Assembly: GCA_946184215.1 (NCBI GenBank) | Contig: CAMHER010000001.1 | Location: forward strand, 1 to 34,624 | DNA length: 34,624 bases | Source of the DNA: an uncultured Clostridia bacterium | GTDB lineage: Bacteria > Bacillota > Clostridia > Oscillospirales > Oscillospiraceae | Direction of reading: 5' to 3' | Part shown: positions 16,332 through 22,610 of the stretch, piece after piece | Layout: the number at the start of each line of letters is the position of its first letter | Position numbering within the stretch: position 1 is the stretch's first letter | The notes under the pieces: generated by a model | The model's input: only the letters and a program-made list of their open reading frames with translations | What the model was told of the DNA's origin: nothing | Databases searched by the model: none | Program-made: the position numbers and the translations under genes

Positions 16332-17219
16332 ATGACGGAAGGAATAATTGTCAAGGCCCTGAGCGGCTTTTATTATGTTAAAACAGAAGAAAAGGTCATC
16401 GCATGCAAGGCGCGCGGCCGGTTCCGCCTTGACGGCACTTCACCTCTGGTGGGGGACAGGGTGCAGCTGGCAGAAGAGAAAGATGGCAGTGGACGCATCG
16501 ACAAGGTTTTTGAAAGAAAAAATTTCTTTATTCGCCCTGCTGTTGCCAATATTGATACGCTGGTCTTTATCGCCGCAAATGTGAATCCGGTGACCGATCC
16601 TTTCCTGATCGACCGTGTTGCCGTCATTGCCCATGAAGCGGGCTGTGAACTGATCATATGTGTAAATAAGGCGGATCTGGATACGGGAAATGAGTTGTTT
16701 CATATCTTTTCTTCTGCCGGATATTCCGTTATCCGCACCAGCGCTGAAACAGGAGAAGGCATTCCTGCGTTGCGTCTTGCGCTGAGAGGGAAAGTATGCG
16801 CCTTTACCGGCAACTCCGGCGTAGGGAAATCCAGCATTTTGAATATGCTCCTTCCACAAGCGCAGATCCCGACCGGGGAAGTAAGCGAGCGGCTTGGCCG
16901 CGGTAAGCATACGACACGTCACGTAGAGATCTTTCCGGTGGGCGAAAACACATTCATCGCAGATACGCCCGGCTTTGCCTCCTTTGAAATACAGATGATG
17001 CAATCTTTTGCCAAGGAGGACCTTCAATACGACTTTCCGGAGTTTTTACCTTACATAGGAAAATGCCGCTTCGCCGACTGTGCACATTTGAAAGAACCCG
17101 GATGTGCAGTCAGACAGGCTCTTGCCGACGGAATAATCGGCGAAAGCCGCTATGCCTCATACGCCAGGCTGTATGATCTGACGGCAAAGCAAAAGCCCTG
17201 GGACAGCAAAACGACCTGA
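16332..17219 (+). CDS. rsgA: Ribosome small-subunit-dependent GTPase RsgA (CpgA)
   Basis: RsgA is a circularly permuted GTPase that checks late 30S subunit maturation. The 295-residue protein has an OB fold at the N terminus ('GIIVKALSGFYYV'). The permuted GTPase motifs follow in order G4 'CVNKADL', G1 'TGNSGVGKSSI', G2-region 'GRGKHTT' and G3 'DTPGFASF'. A C-terminal zinc site has the pattern C-x4-C-x-H-x5-C ('CRFADCAHLKEPGC'). The GGAG site is unusually close to the ATG. In B. subtilis this gene (cpgA) is a substrate of PrkC. It is followed by an intrinsic terminator at 17235-17285; rpe and thiN, which follow it in B. subtilis, are missing. Confidence 0.96.
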   Translation: MTEGIIVKALSGFYYVKTEEKVIACKARGRFRLDGTSPLVGDRVQLAEEKDGSGRIDKVFERKNFFIRPAVANIDTLVFIAANVNPVTDPFLIDRVAVIAHEAGCELIICVNKADLDTGNELFHIFSSAGYSVIRTSAETGEGIPALRLALRGKVCAFTGNSGVGKSSILNMLLPQAQIPTGEVSERLGRGKHTTRHVEIFPVGENTFIADTPGFASFEIQMMQSFAKEDLQYDFPEFLPYIGKCRFADCAHLKEPGCAVRQALADGIIGESRYASYARLYDLTAKQKPWDSKTT

Positions 17220-17224
17220 TTATG

Positions 17225-17253
17225 TCATAAAACGACGCTCTTTCGCATACAAT
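17225..17253 (+). promoter_or_regulatory. Candidate sigma-E (mother cell) promoter for the small ORF and spoVM
   Basis: TCATAAA (17225-17231), a 14-bp spacer and CATACAAT (17246-17253). The -10 is a perfect match to the B. subtilis sigma-E consensus CATACAHT; the -35 matches KMATATT at 5 of 7 positions and keeps the central ATA. Start would be near 17260. The -10 lies at the edge and in the loop of the rsgA terminator, so transcripts from here contain only its right arm. spoVM of B. subtilis is known to be sigma-E dependent. Confidence 0.65.
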
Positions 17254-17285
17254 GCAGTATTGTTTGGCGAAAGGGCGTGTTTTTT
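17235..17285 (+). terminator. Rho-independent terminator of the prpC-prkC-rsgA unit
   Basis: ACGCTCTTTCGC (17235-17246) pairs with GCGAAAGGGCGT (17267-17278) over 12 positions with one T-G wobble. The 20-base loop contains a small internal ACAAT/ATTGT stem, and GTTTTTTAT follows. It ends vegetative transcription of the conserved operon exactly where the sporulation genes begin. Confidence 0.82.
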
Positions 17286-17438
17286 ATGCGCAGAAACGGG
17301 ATGAATCTATGGGGGTTGATCGCGATCGGAACAGGTGTTGTGATCATACTCTCCATCGTCCTTCCAAAGTCATTCTGGTGGTTCGTTCTTGCCGGCACAC
17401 TGATCTGCGGCGGGATCTGGCTTATTCGCTGCTGCTGA
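17286..17438 (+). CDS. Small membrane protein of unknown function, upstream of spoVM
   Basis: A 50-codon ORF encodes a basic N terminus, 'MRRNGMNLWG', then two hydrophobic stretches ('LIAIGTGVVIILSIVLP' and 'FWWFVLAGTLICGGIWLI') and ends in Arg-Cys-Cys. This predicts a two-helix hairpin or a single long membrane insertion. I do not recognise a named family. The ORF occupies the place of rpe-thiN between rsgA and spoVM. The ATG directly follows the terminator U-tract, with GAAAGGG about 11 bases upstream. A second ATG at 17301 is an alternative start. The gene probably shares the sigma-E-type promoter at 17225-17253 with spoVM, whose start lies 13 bases after its stop. A role in the forespore membrane or coat is inference from context only. 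Confidence 0.6.
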   Translation: MRRNGMNLWGLIAIGTGVVIILSIVLPKSFWWFVLAGTLICGGIWLIRCC

Positions 17439-17451
17439 AAGGGGAGAAAGC

Positions 17452-17532
17452 ATGAGAATATTCGTCGTTCGTCTGCCGAAGCTTTTATCAAAAATCATTC
17501 TTCTATTTTATCGGCCAAGGCATAAATGCTGA
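17452..17532 (+). CDS. spoVM: Stage V sporulation protein M (SpoVM), 26 residues
   Basis: This tiny gene encodes exactly 26 residues, the same length as B. subtilis SpoVM, beginning 'MRIFVVRLPKLLSK'. It aligns without gaps to the B. subtilis N terminus 'MKFYTIKLPKFLGG'. Leu8, Pro9 and Lys10 are identical and residues 2-7 are conservative. Pro9 is the residue known to be critical for SpoVM's curvature-sensing, surface-parallel amphipathic helix. The C-terminal half is more hydrophobic than in Bacillus (IILLFY) and ends in basic residues and Cys. A strong AAGGGGAGA Shine-Dalgarno (about 17439-17447) precedes the ATG. Position after prpC-prkC-rsgA matches the B. subtilis spoVM locus. SpoVM marks the convex forespore surface and anchors SpoIVA to start coat and cortex assembly. 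Confidence 0.82.
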   Translation: MRIFVVRLPKLLSKIILLFYRPRHKC

Positions 17533-17573
17533 CAAGATATCGTTTCGTCTGAAAGCCGGGAAGAAGGGGGAAG

Positions 17574-17602
17574 GCATATTTTCATGGCATGTCTCATAGC
17601 TT
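17574..17602 (+). promoter_or_regulatory. Candidate sigma-E promoter of the SipL-like gene
   Basis: GCATATT (17574-17580) is a perfect match to the sigma-E -35 KMATATT. After a 14-bp spacer, CATAGCTT (17595-17602) matches CATACAHT at 6 of 8 positions. Initiation near 17608 would give a leader of about 25 bases before the ATG at 17633, containing the TAGGGGAGAG ribosome site. Confidence 0.65.
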
Positions 17603-17632
17603 GTATCAGCACGTAATAGGGGAGAGAGTTTC

Positions 17633-19129
17633 ATGGAAATTGAATTTACCAAGCAAATGGTCCCTTGCTGTCGCAGATGCTTTCGACAGGCAAAGATAAT
17701 CACGGATCACGTGGACTGCGTCGTGCCCGATGTGTTGGAAGACATCGGTAAAATTGCCTTCTCTGATGCCCAGCTTCTTTTGAAAGGAAAGGAGATGACG
17801 CCTTCCGGAGCCAGGGTTTCGGCCAGCATGGAAGCCGCCGTCTTTTACATTTCCGATTCGCTCGATAAAGTCAGATGCATAAAGCTTACAAAAGATTTTT
17901 CGGCAGAGTTTGAGAGTGATGAAATCACGCCGGAATCCTATTTGCTTTCTTCCTTGACCCTGCAGGGCCTTCAACCGAGGATCGTGAACGCTAGAAAGAT
18001 CTCCGTTCAGTTTTCGGCCGAGGTGCTGCTGGATGCCTGGAGGGAAGATCAGCTTCCCGCGGTCATAAGCGCAGGAGTAAACGAGGGCTGTGCACTGCAG
18101 CTGCTCGAAGGGGAATCGGATTGCATCTCCATGGCGGAAATCACAGAAAAGAGTTTTGTTATTTCCGAGCAGCTCCCGCTGGCAGAAGAACAGGACGGCC
18201 CTGTGAGCCTTATTTGTTCAAACGCGAAGCTGCTTTATACCGATCATCAGATGATTGGGAGCAAGGTCCTTCTGAAGGGAGGTGCGGAGTTCCGCTTCGG
18301 ATATGAAACGGACAGTTCTTCTTATCCCCGCTTTTCCGAGCAGTGCGTTTCGTTCAGCGTCCTGATCGATGCGCCGGGGGAGGAGACGAAAATGAGCAGG
18401 CTGATCCTCCAGCCGACTGCTTTGTATGCGAACCTCGGCGATGCGATCAACGGAGGACATGTCGTGGAAATGGAACTGCACGCCGTGGCACAAGTCGGCT
18501 TCAGCCAAACACAGAAGCTGCATTATATTACCGACGCATACAGCACGCGATTCCCGCTTCGGTGTCTGGAAGAGAGCCGGGAAATCTGCCGCAGCCGAAC
18601 CACGGAATACTGCACGGTTTCAGCCGAGGAGAAAAGCGAATACGAGGGACAGATTTCCGCCATCGCGGCGCAGCATGCAGAGATCCTTTCCAGTACGATT
18701 CGTGACGGTAAAGGGATTGCTTCTGCTGTCGTCAGCGCGGTTGTTCAAACAGAAGACGGAACGCTCGGTTATGTCCAGAAGCTGCTGACCTTTGAGTCTG
18801 CATTGCCTTGCGCATGCTGCGAGATCAGCTCCCTTCAAATGCTTTCATTTGATGTCAAAGCCGAAGAAACTGAGCTTCTGTTTTCTGCGGAGCTTCAGTT
18901 TGTGTTTCTGACAAACGAAAGCGGGGAAGTGCGCTATGTAAGGGCGGTTGAGATCGATACGGAAACCCCGTTTCCTTTGTCCGCCCGCCCGGCGCTGGTA
19001 GTTGTTCGAAGAAAGGATCGTTCTCTATGGAGTATGGCGAAACAATATGGCTCCAGCATGGAGGCGATAGAAGCATTGAGCAAAAAATATGAGCTGCCGC
19101 CTGATCTGCTGCTGATTCCAAAGATTTGA
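17633..19129 (+). CDS. SipL-like spore coat morphogenetic protein (DUF3794 + LysM)
   Basis: This 498-residue protein has DUF3794-type beta-rich repeats ('VPDVLEDIGKIAFSDAQLLLKG' region at about residues 29-50, with similar blocks after about 170 and 310). It ends in a LysM domain, 'LVVVRRKDRSLWSMAKQYGS', running to the last residue at 'LLLIPKI'. The same architecture defines Clostridioides difficile SipL, which binds SpoIVA through its LysM domain and is needed to lay the coat around the forespore. No signal peptide is visible, consistent with a mother-cell cytosolic protein. The ATG has TAGGGGAGAG upstream. Clostridia carry several DUF3794 paralogues, so SipL function is inferred from architecture, the sigma-E-like promoter and adjacency to spoVM. 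Confidence 0.8.
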   Translation: MEIEFTKQMVPCCRRCFRQAKIITDHVDCVVPDVLEDIGKIAFSDAQLLLKGKEMTPSGARVSASMEAAVFYISDSLDKVRCIKLTKDFSAEFESDEITPESYLLSSLTLQGLQPRIVNARKISVQFSAEVLLDAWREDQLPAVISAGVNEGCALQLLEGESDCISMAEITEKSFVISEQLPLAEEQDGPVSLICSNAKLLYTDHQMIGSKVLLKGGAEFRFGYETDSSSYPRFSEQCVSFSVLIDAPGEETKMSRLILQPTALYANLGDAINGGHVVEMELHAVAQVGFSQTQKLHYITDAYSTRFPLRCLEESREICRSRTTEYCTVSAEEKSEYEGQISAIAAQHAEILSSTIRDGKGIASAVVSAVVQTEDGTLGYVQKLLTFESALPCACCEISSLQMLSFDVKAEETELLFSAELQFVFLTNESGEVRYVRAVEIDTETPFPLSARPALVVVRRKDRSLWSMAKQYGSSMEAIEALSKKYELPPDLLLIPKI

Positions 19130-19186
19130 AGCCGGATTACAACTTCTGCCTATATAGTCCAATTGCCGGAGGCAGGAAAATAACAC

Positions 19187-19215
19187 TTGTCATAAAAGCT
19201 ATGTTGTGCTAAACT
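19187..19215 (+). promoter_or_regulatory. Vegetative promoter of yebC
   Basis: TTGTCA (19187-19192), a 17-bp spacer and TAAACT (19210-19215). Transcription would begin near 19222, about 50 bases before the yebC ATG, separating it from the sporulation gene upstream. Confidence 0.65.
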
Positions 19216-19273
19216 TATTGCCGAAAAATCTTCCGATAATTCGGGATATGTGACATAGAAGGGACGAAGAGAC

Positions 19274-20014
19274 ATGTCAGGACATTCCAAATGGCACAAC
19301 ATACAGAAAACAAAGGGCGCAGCTGACGCCAAGCGCGCGCAGGCTTTTACAAAGATCGCGCGTGAGATGGTCGTTGCGGTCAAAGAGGGCGGCAGCGGCG
19401 ATCCCCGCAGCAACTCCAAGCTTGCTGCCGTTATCGCAAAAGCCAAAGCGGCGAATATGCCCAATGATAACATCAAGCGCACCATCGATAAGGCGCTGGG
19501 TTCCGGGAATACCGAAAACTATGAAAAGATCACCTATGAAGGCTATGGCCCCCAGGGCGTGGCCGTCATTGTTGAGACCATGACGGATAACCGCAACCGC
19601 ACGGCCGGTGAGATCCGCCATTATTTCGACAAGTATAACGGAAACATGGGCACTGCCAACTGCGTTTCCTGGTCCTTCGACCGCAAGGGCGTTATCGTGA
19701 TCGATAATGAAGATGAAGAGCTTGACGAGGATACCGTCATGATGGACGCGCTGGATGCCGGTGCTGCCGACTTTGAGGCGGAGGATCTTGTCTATAATGT
19801 CTACACGGCCGAGGACGATATTGCCGCCGTTGCCGATGCGCTGACTGCCAAGGGTTACACGCTCCTCTCGGCCCAGGTCGAGATGCTGCCGCAGAACGGC
19901 TATATTAAGCTGACAAACGAAGACGATATCAAGAACATGCAGAAGATGCTCGACATGTTCGAAGACAATGACGATGTCCAGAACGTCTGGCATAACTGGG
20001 AAGACGCGGAATAA
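19274..20014 (+). CDS. yebC: YebC/PmpR family protein (TACO1-like)
   Basis: The 246-residue protein begins 'MSGHSKWHNIQKTKGAADAK', the invariant YebC N terminus, followed by 'FTKIAREMVVAVKEGG' and 'MPNDNIKRTIDKALG'. The family is annotated as a DNA-binding transcriptional regulator. Recent work on YebC and mitochondrial TACO1 places members on the ribosome, helping translation of polyproline stretches; which applies here cannot be read from the sequence. Length is normal. It is flanked by its own promoter and a strong terminator at 20028-20066, so it is monocistronic. Confidence 0.95.
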   Translation: MSGHSKWHNIQKTKGAADAKRAQAFTKIAREMVVAVKEGGSGDPRSNSKLAAVIAKAKAANMPNDNIKRTIDKALGSGNTENYEKITYEGYGPQGVAVIVETMTDNRNRTAGEIRHYFDKYNGNMGTANCVSWSFDRKGVIVIDNEDEELDEDTVMMDALDAGAADFEAEDLVYNVYTAEDDIAAVADALTAKGYTLLSAQVEMLPQNGYIKLTNEDDIKNMQKMLDMFEDNDDVQNVWHNWEDAE

Positions 20015-20027
20015 GATATACTATCAT

Positions 20028-20066
20028 GCCCTCCTGCCGCCATTGGCCGCGGGAGGGCTTTTCTGT
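20028..20066 (+). terminator. Rho-independent terminator of yebC
   Basis: GCCCTCC (20028-20034) pairs with GGAGGGC (20052-20058), with further GC-rich pairing inside the loop, followed by TTTTCTGTT. It lies between the yebC stop and the pcp start. Confidence 0.8.
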
Positions 20067-20082
20067 TAAAGAAGACTATGAT

Positions 20083-20700
20083 ATGAAAATACTTATGACT
20101 GCCTTTGAGCCATTTGGCAAGGATAATATGAATTCATCGCTTGAAGTACTGAAAAGAATAGTGCCGCCCGATGGAATCGACCTTATTCGTCTCCAGGTCC
20201 CGACTGTTTTCACTTTAGCCGGAGAGACTGTCATGCAATGCGTGGAGAAAGAGCGACCGGCCTGTGTTATCTGCCTTGGGCAGGCCGCCGGGCGCAGCGC
20301 CGTCACGCCTGAGCGAGTGGCGATCAATTTGCGTGATGCGTCGATACCGGATAATGCCGGCCGCCAGCCGACGGATGAACCGATCGTTTCAGGCGGCCCC
20401 GCGGCAATCTTTGCAACGCTTCCGATCAAAAAAATGGTCTCTGCTGCCAAAGCGGCCGGGTTGGAGGCTGCGGTTTCCAACACCGCCGGAACTTTTGTCT
20501 GCAACGATCTGATGTACTCGCTTCTTTATTCATTGGAAAAAGATTATCCCGGAATCAAAGGAGGATTCATCCATGTACCGGCTTGCCGCAGCGAAGACGG
20601 CTCGCCCGAACGATCCGCCATGACGCTCGACTCTGCCGTGTTGACAATCGAAAGCATGCTCAAGGCGATTCAGGAAAACGATACCGGGATGCGAGAATGA
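20083..20700 (+). CDS. pcp: Pyroglutamyl-peptidase I (pyrrolidone-carboxylate peptidase)
   Basis: Pcp is a cytosolic cysteine peptidase (family C15) that removes N-terminal pyroglutamate from peptides. The 205-residue protein shows the Glu-Cys-His catalytic triad: E77 in 'TPERVAINLRDA', C140 in 'NTAGTFVCND' and H164 in 'GGFIHVP'. All are shifted by exactly four from the E81/C144/H168 of the Bacillus amyloliquefaciens enzyme. The ATG at 20083 is chosen because the family starts 'MKILMTAFEPFG'; upstream in-frame codons run through the yebC terminator. The ribosome site is weak (AAAGAAG). It converges with rnpB on the opposite strand. Confidence 0.94.
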   Translation: MKILMTAFEPFGKDNMNSSLEVLKRIVPPDGIDLIRLQVPTVFTLAGETVMQCVEKERPACVICLGQAAGRSAVTPERVAINLRDASIPDNAGRQPTDEPIVSGGPAAIFATLPIKKMVSAAKAAGLEAAVSNTAGTFVCNDLMYSLLYSLEKDYPGIKGGFIHVPACRSEDGSPERSAMTLDSAVLTIESMLKAIQENDTGMRE

Positions 20701-20717
20701 CAGCTTGCTTATAATAC

Positions 20718-20753
20718 AAAAGAACAGCCCTCGTCGAAAGCGACGAGGGCTGT
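20718..20753 (-). terminator. Rho-independent terminator of rnpB
   Basis: A perfect 13-bp stem, ACAGCCCTCGTCG (20724-20736) with CGACGAGGGCTGT (20741-20753), has an AAAG/CTTT tetraloop. On the minus strand it is followed by TTCTTTTG. It sits just past the RNase P RNA 3' end and between the convergent pcp and rnpB genes. Confidence 0.85.
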
Positions 20754-20756
20754 ATC

Positions 20757-21109
20757 ATATGAGCAGATCTGTAAGCCGGGTTCTGTCTTAAACGACCATC
20801 TATCTAGGCCTGCCGTTGCCGACAGGCTCAAGCCACCTCCTGAGAGCGGCCGGGCCGGCCTATATGCTCTCCCACGGTGTTGCTCCGGATAGAGTTTACA
20901 GCACCGACATGTCTCCATGCGGTGGGTGGGCTCTTACCCCACCTTTCCACCTTTTCCCTGCGAAAATCCGCAAGGTAGTTTATTTCTGTTGCACTTGTCC
21001 GAGGGTCACCCCTGGCGGGCGTTACCCGTTATCCTTGCCCTATGGAGCCCGGACTTTCCTCATGTACAGCCTTTCGCCTTGTACCCGCGGTCGTTCGGTC
21101 TGCTCACGG
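20757..21109 (-). ncRNA. rnpB: RNase P RNA, bacterial type A
   Basis: The minus strand carries the catalytic RNA that trims tRNA 5' leaders. The conserved 5' core GAGGAAAGTCCGGGCT lies at about 21046-21061 and the 3' core ACAGAACCCGGCTTA at about 20772-20786. GAGCAGA near the 5' end (about 21100-21106) and TCTGCTC near the 3' end (20761-20767) pair to form P1, fixing both ends to within a few bases. The length of about 350 nt fits the ancestral type A form, as in most Clostridia; Bacillus has type B. A sigma-A promoter at 21115-21143 and a terminator at 20718-20753 complete the unit. The exact ends are estimates. Confidence 0.93.
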
Positions 21110-21114
21110 GGCTT

Positions 21115-21143
21115 ATTTTATCCAAACGGTGGCGTCAAGTCAA
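21115..21143 (-). promoter_or_regulatory. rnpB promoter
   Basis: On the minus strand TTGACT (21143-21138), a 17-bp spacer and TAAAAT (21120-21115). This strong consensus promoter predicts a start at about 21108, agreeing with the P1 stem of the RNA. Confidence 0.85.
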
Positions 21144-21151
21144 TAATAATC

Positions 21152-21180
21152 TTGTATTTGCAGCGCAAAAGTCTTATAAT
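21152..21180 (+). promoter_or_regulatory. murD promoter
   Basis: TTGTAT (21152-21157), a 17-bp spacer and a perfect TATAAT (21175-21180). Start near 21187 leaves a leader of about 17 bases. The promoter is divergent from, and only eight bases away from, the rnpB -35. Confidence 0.78.
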
Positions 21181-21203
21181 TTTCCTGTTATGAGGTGATT
21201 ACT

Positions 21204-22610
21204 TTGACGCTTTCAGAATATGTTTTATCCATTCAGGATAAGCGAATCGCCGTGATCGGCGCCGGAGTCAGCAATATGCCGCTGATTCGATTACTGCTGA
21301 AATACAACTGCCATGTTACGGTCTGTGATAAGCGAAGCTACGAGGAGCTTGGCATAGAGGGAGAGGAGCTTTCCTCTCTTCAAGCTGCGCTGAAACTGGG
21401 CGAAGATTATCTGGAGGGCTTGGATCAGGACGTGATCTTTCGCACGCCGGGCCTGATGCCCTTTGATCCACATCTGGAGGCCGCGCGGGAGAAGGGTAGC
21501 CTTGTTACATCGGAGATGGAGGTGTTCTTCCGCCTGTGTCCCTGCCGGATTATTGCCATTACGGGCAGCGACGGAAAAACAACTACGTCCACGATCATTT
21601 CCGAGCTGTTGAAAGCAGCCGGCTATACGGTTCATCTTGGCGGAAACATCGGCCGCCCGCTTTTATGTGACGTGCCTGAGATGAAGGAAAGCGATATCGT
21701 AGTATTGGAGCTGAGCTCCTTTCAGCTGCACAGCATGTCCTGCCGGCCGGATGTCGCTGTTATTACGAATATTTCGCCCAACCATCTGGACAAGCACAAG
21801 GATTATCAGGACTATATCGATGCCAAGATGTCAATTTTCGCGCAGCAGAGAAAGGGCGATAAACTTGTTTTGAATCTCGATGATGAACACTCGCCGTATT
21901 ATGCTTCCGCCGCCAAATCGAACATCGTTTATTTCTCCGATATGTCAAAAGTCGAAGAGGGGGCATACTGTCTCAATGGCGAATTGTTCCGCGCCCATGA
22001 CGGCATGGCGCGCAAGATCATGGATGCCTCTGACATCCGGATCCCCGGCGAGCACAATGTACTGAATTATCTGACGGCCTTCTGCGCCACCGACGGTCTC
22101 GTGGAGGATGAGATCTGCCGCAAGGTCGCCATGAGCTTTGGCGGCGTCGAGCACAGGCTTGAGCAGGTGCGTACACTTGACGGCGTACTGTTTATCAACG
22201 ACTCGATCGCTTCAAGCCCGAGCCGTACGGCGGCCGGTCTGCGCGCCATGAAGAAAAAACCGATCATTATCGTCGGCGGCTATGATAAGCATATCGCCTT
22301 TGACGGGCTTGGCGATGATTTGTGCCGATTTGCCAAACGTGTCTTCATTACCGGGCACACGGCGGAAAAGATCAAAGCAGCGATCCTGAATTCCAAACTG
22401 TACGATACCAGCCCTGTGCCGTTTGAAATGATCGATGACTTCAAGCAGTCTGTTCTTGCTGCTGCCCGCGCGGCAGAGGACGGGGATATCGTTCTTCTCT
22501 CTCCGGCCTGCGCATCCTTCGATCATTTCAAAAACTTTGCTGAGCGGGGCAATACCTTTAAAAGAATCGTCATGGAGCTGAAAGATGAAGATATCGGACA
22601 TCAAGAATGA
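21204..22610 (+). CDS. murD: UDP-N-acetylmuramoyl-L-alanine--D-glutamate ligase
   Basis: MurD adds D-glutamate to UDP-MurNAc-L-Ala in cytosolic peptidoglycan precursor synthesis. The 468-residue protein has an N-terminal Rossmann-like domain ('KRIAVIGAGVSNMPLIRLL'), the Mur ligase ATP loop 'AITGSDGKTTTSTIISELL', 'ELSSFQLHSM', 'NISPNHLDKHKDYQDYIDAK', and the C-terminal domain with 'VEHRLEQVRTLDGVLFINDS' spanning the usual His/Arg region. TTG at 21204 is the likely start: GAGGTGATT at 21192-21200 is an ideal Shine-Dalgarno six to eight bases upstream. A GTG at 21195 lies inside that site. The 3' end overlaps the next gene by 26 bases. Confidence 0.95.
   Translation: MTLSEYVLSIQDKRIAVIGAGVSNMPLIRLLLKYNCHVTVCDKRSYEELGIEGEELSSLQAALKLGEDYLEGLDQDVIFRTPGLMPFDPHLEAAREKGSLVTSEMEVFFRLCPCRIIAITGSDGKTTTSTIISELLKAAGYTVHLGGNIGRPLLCDVPEMKESDIVVLELSSFQLHSMSCRPDVAVITNISPNHLDKHKDYQDYIDAKMSIFAQQRKGDKLVLNLDDEHSPYYASAAKSNIVYFSDMSKVEEGAYCLNGELFRAHDGMARKIMDASDIRIPGEHNVLNYLTAFCATDGLVEDEICRKVAMSFGGVEHRLEQVRTLDGVLFINDSIASSPSRTAAGLRAMKKKPIIIVGGYDKHIAFDGLGDDLCRFAKRVFITGHTAEKIKAAILNSKLYDTSPVPFEMIDDFKQSVLAAARAAEDGDIVLLSPACASFDHFKNFAERGNTFKRIVMELKDEDIGHQE

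Noticed and set aside
17235..17285. Reading the rsgA-spoVM gap as a plain terminator followed by non-coding DNA
   Set aside because: The perfect sigma-E -10, two small ORFs with ribosome sites and the SpoVM similarity show that the gap is functional.
20816..21198. Overlapping plus-strand ORFs of 125 and 93 codons
   Set aside because: They lie within the RNase P RNA gene on the opposite strand and its promoter; the conserved RNA structure explains the sequence.
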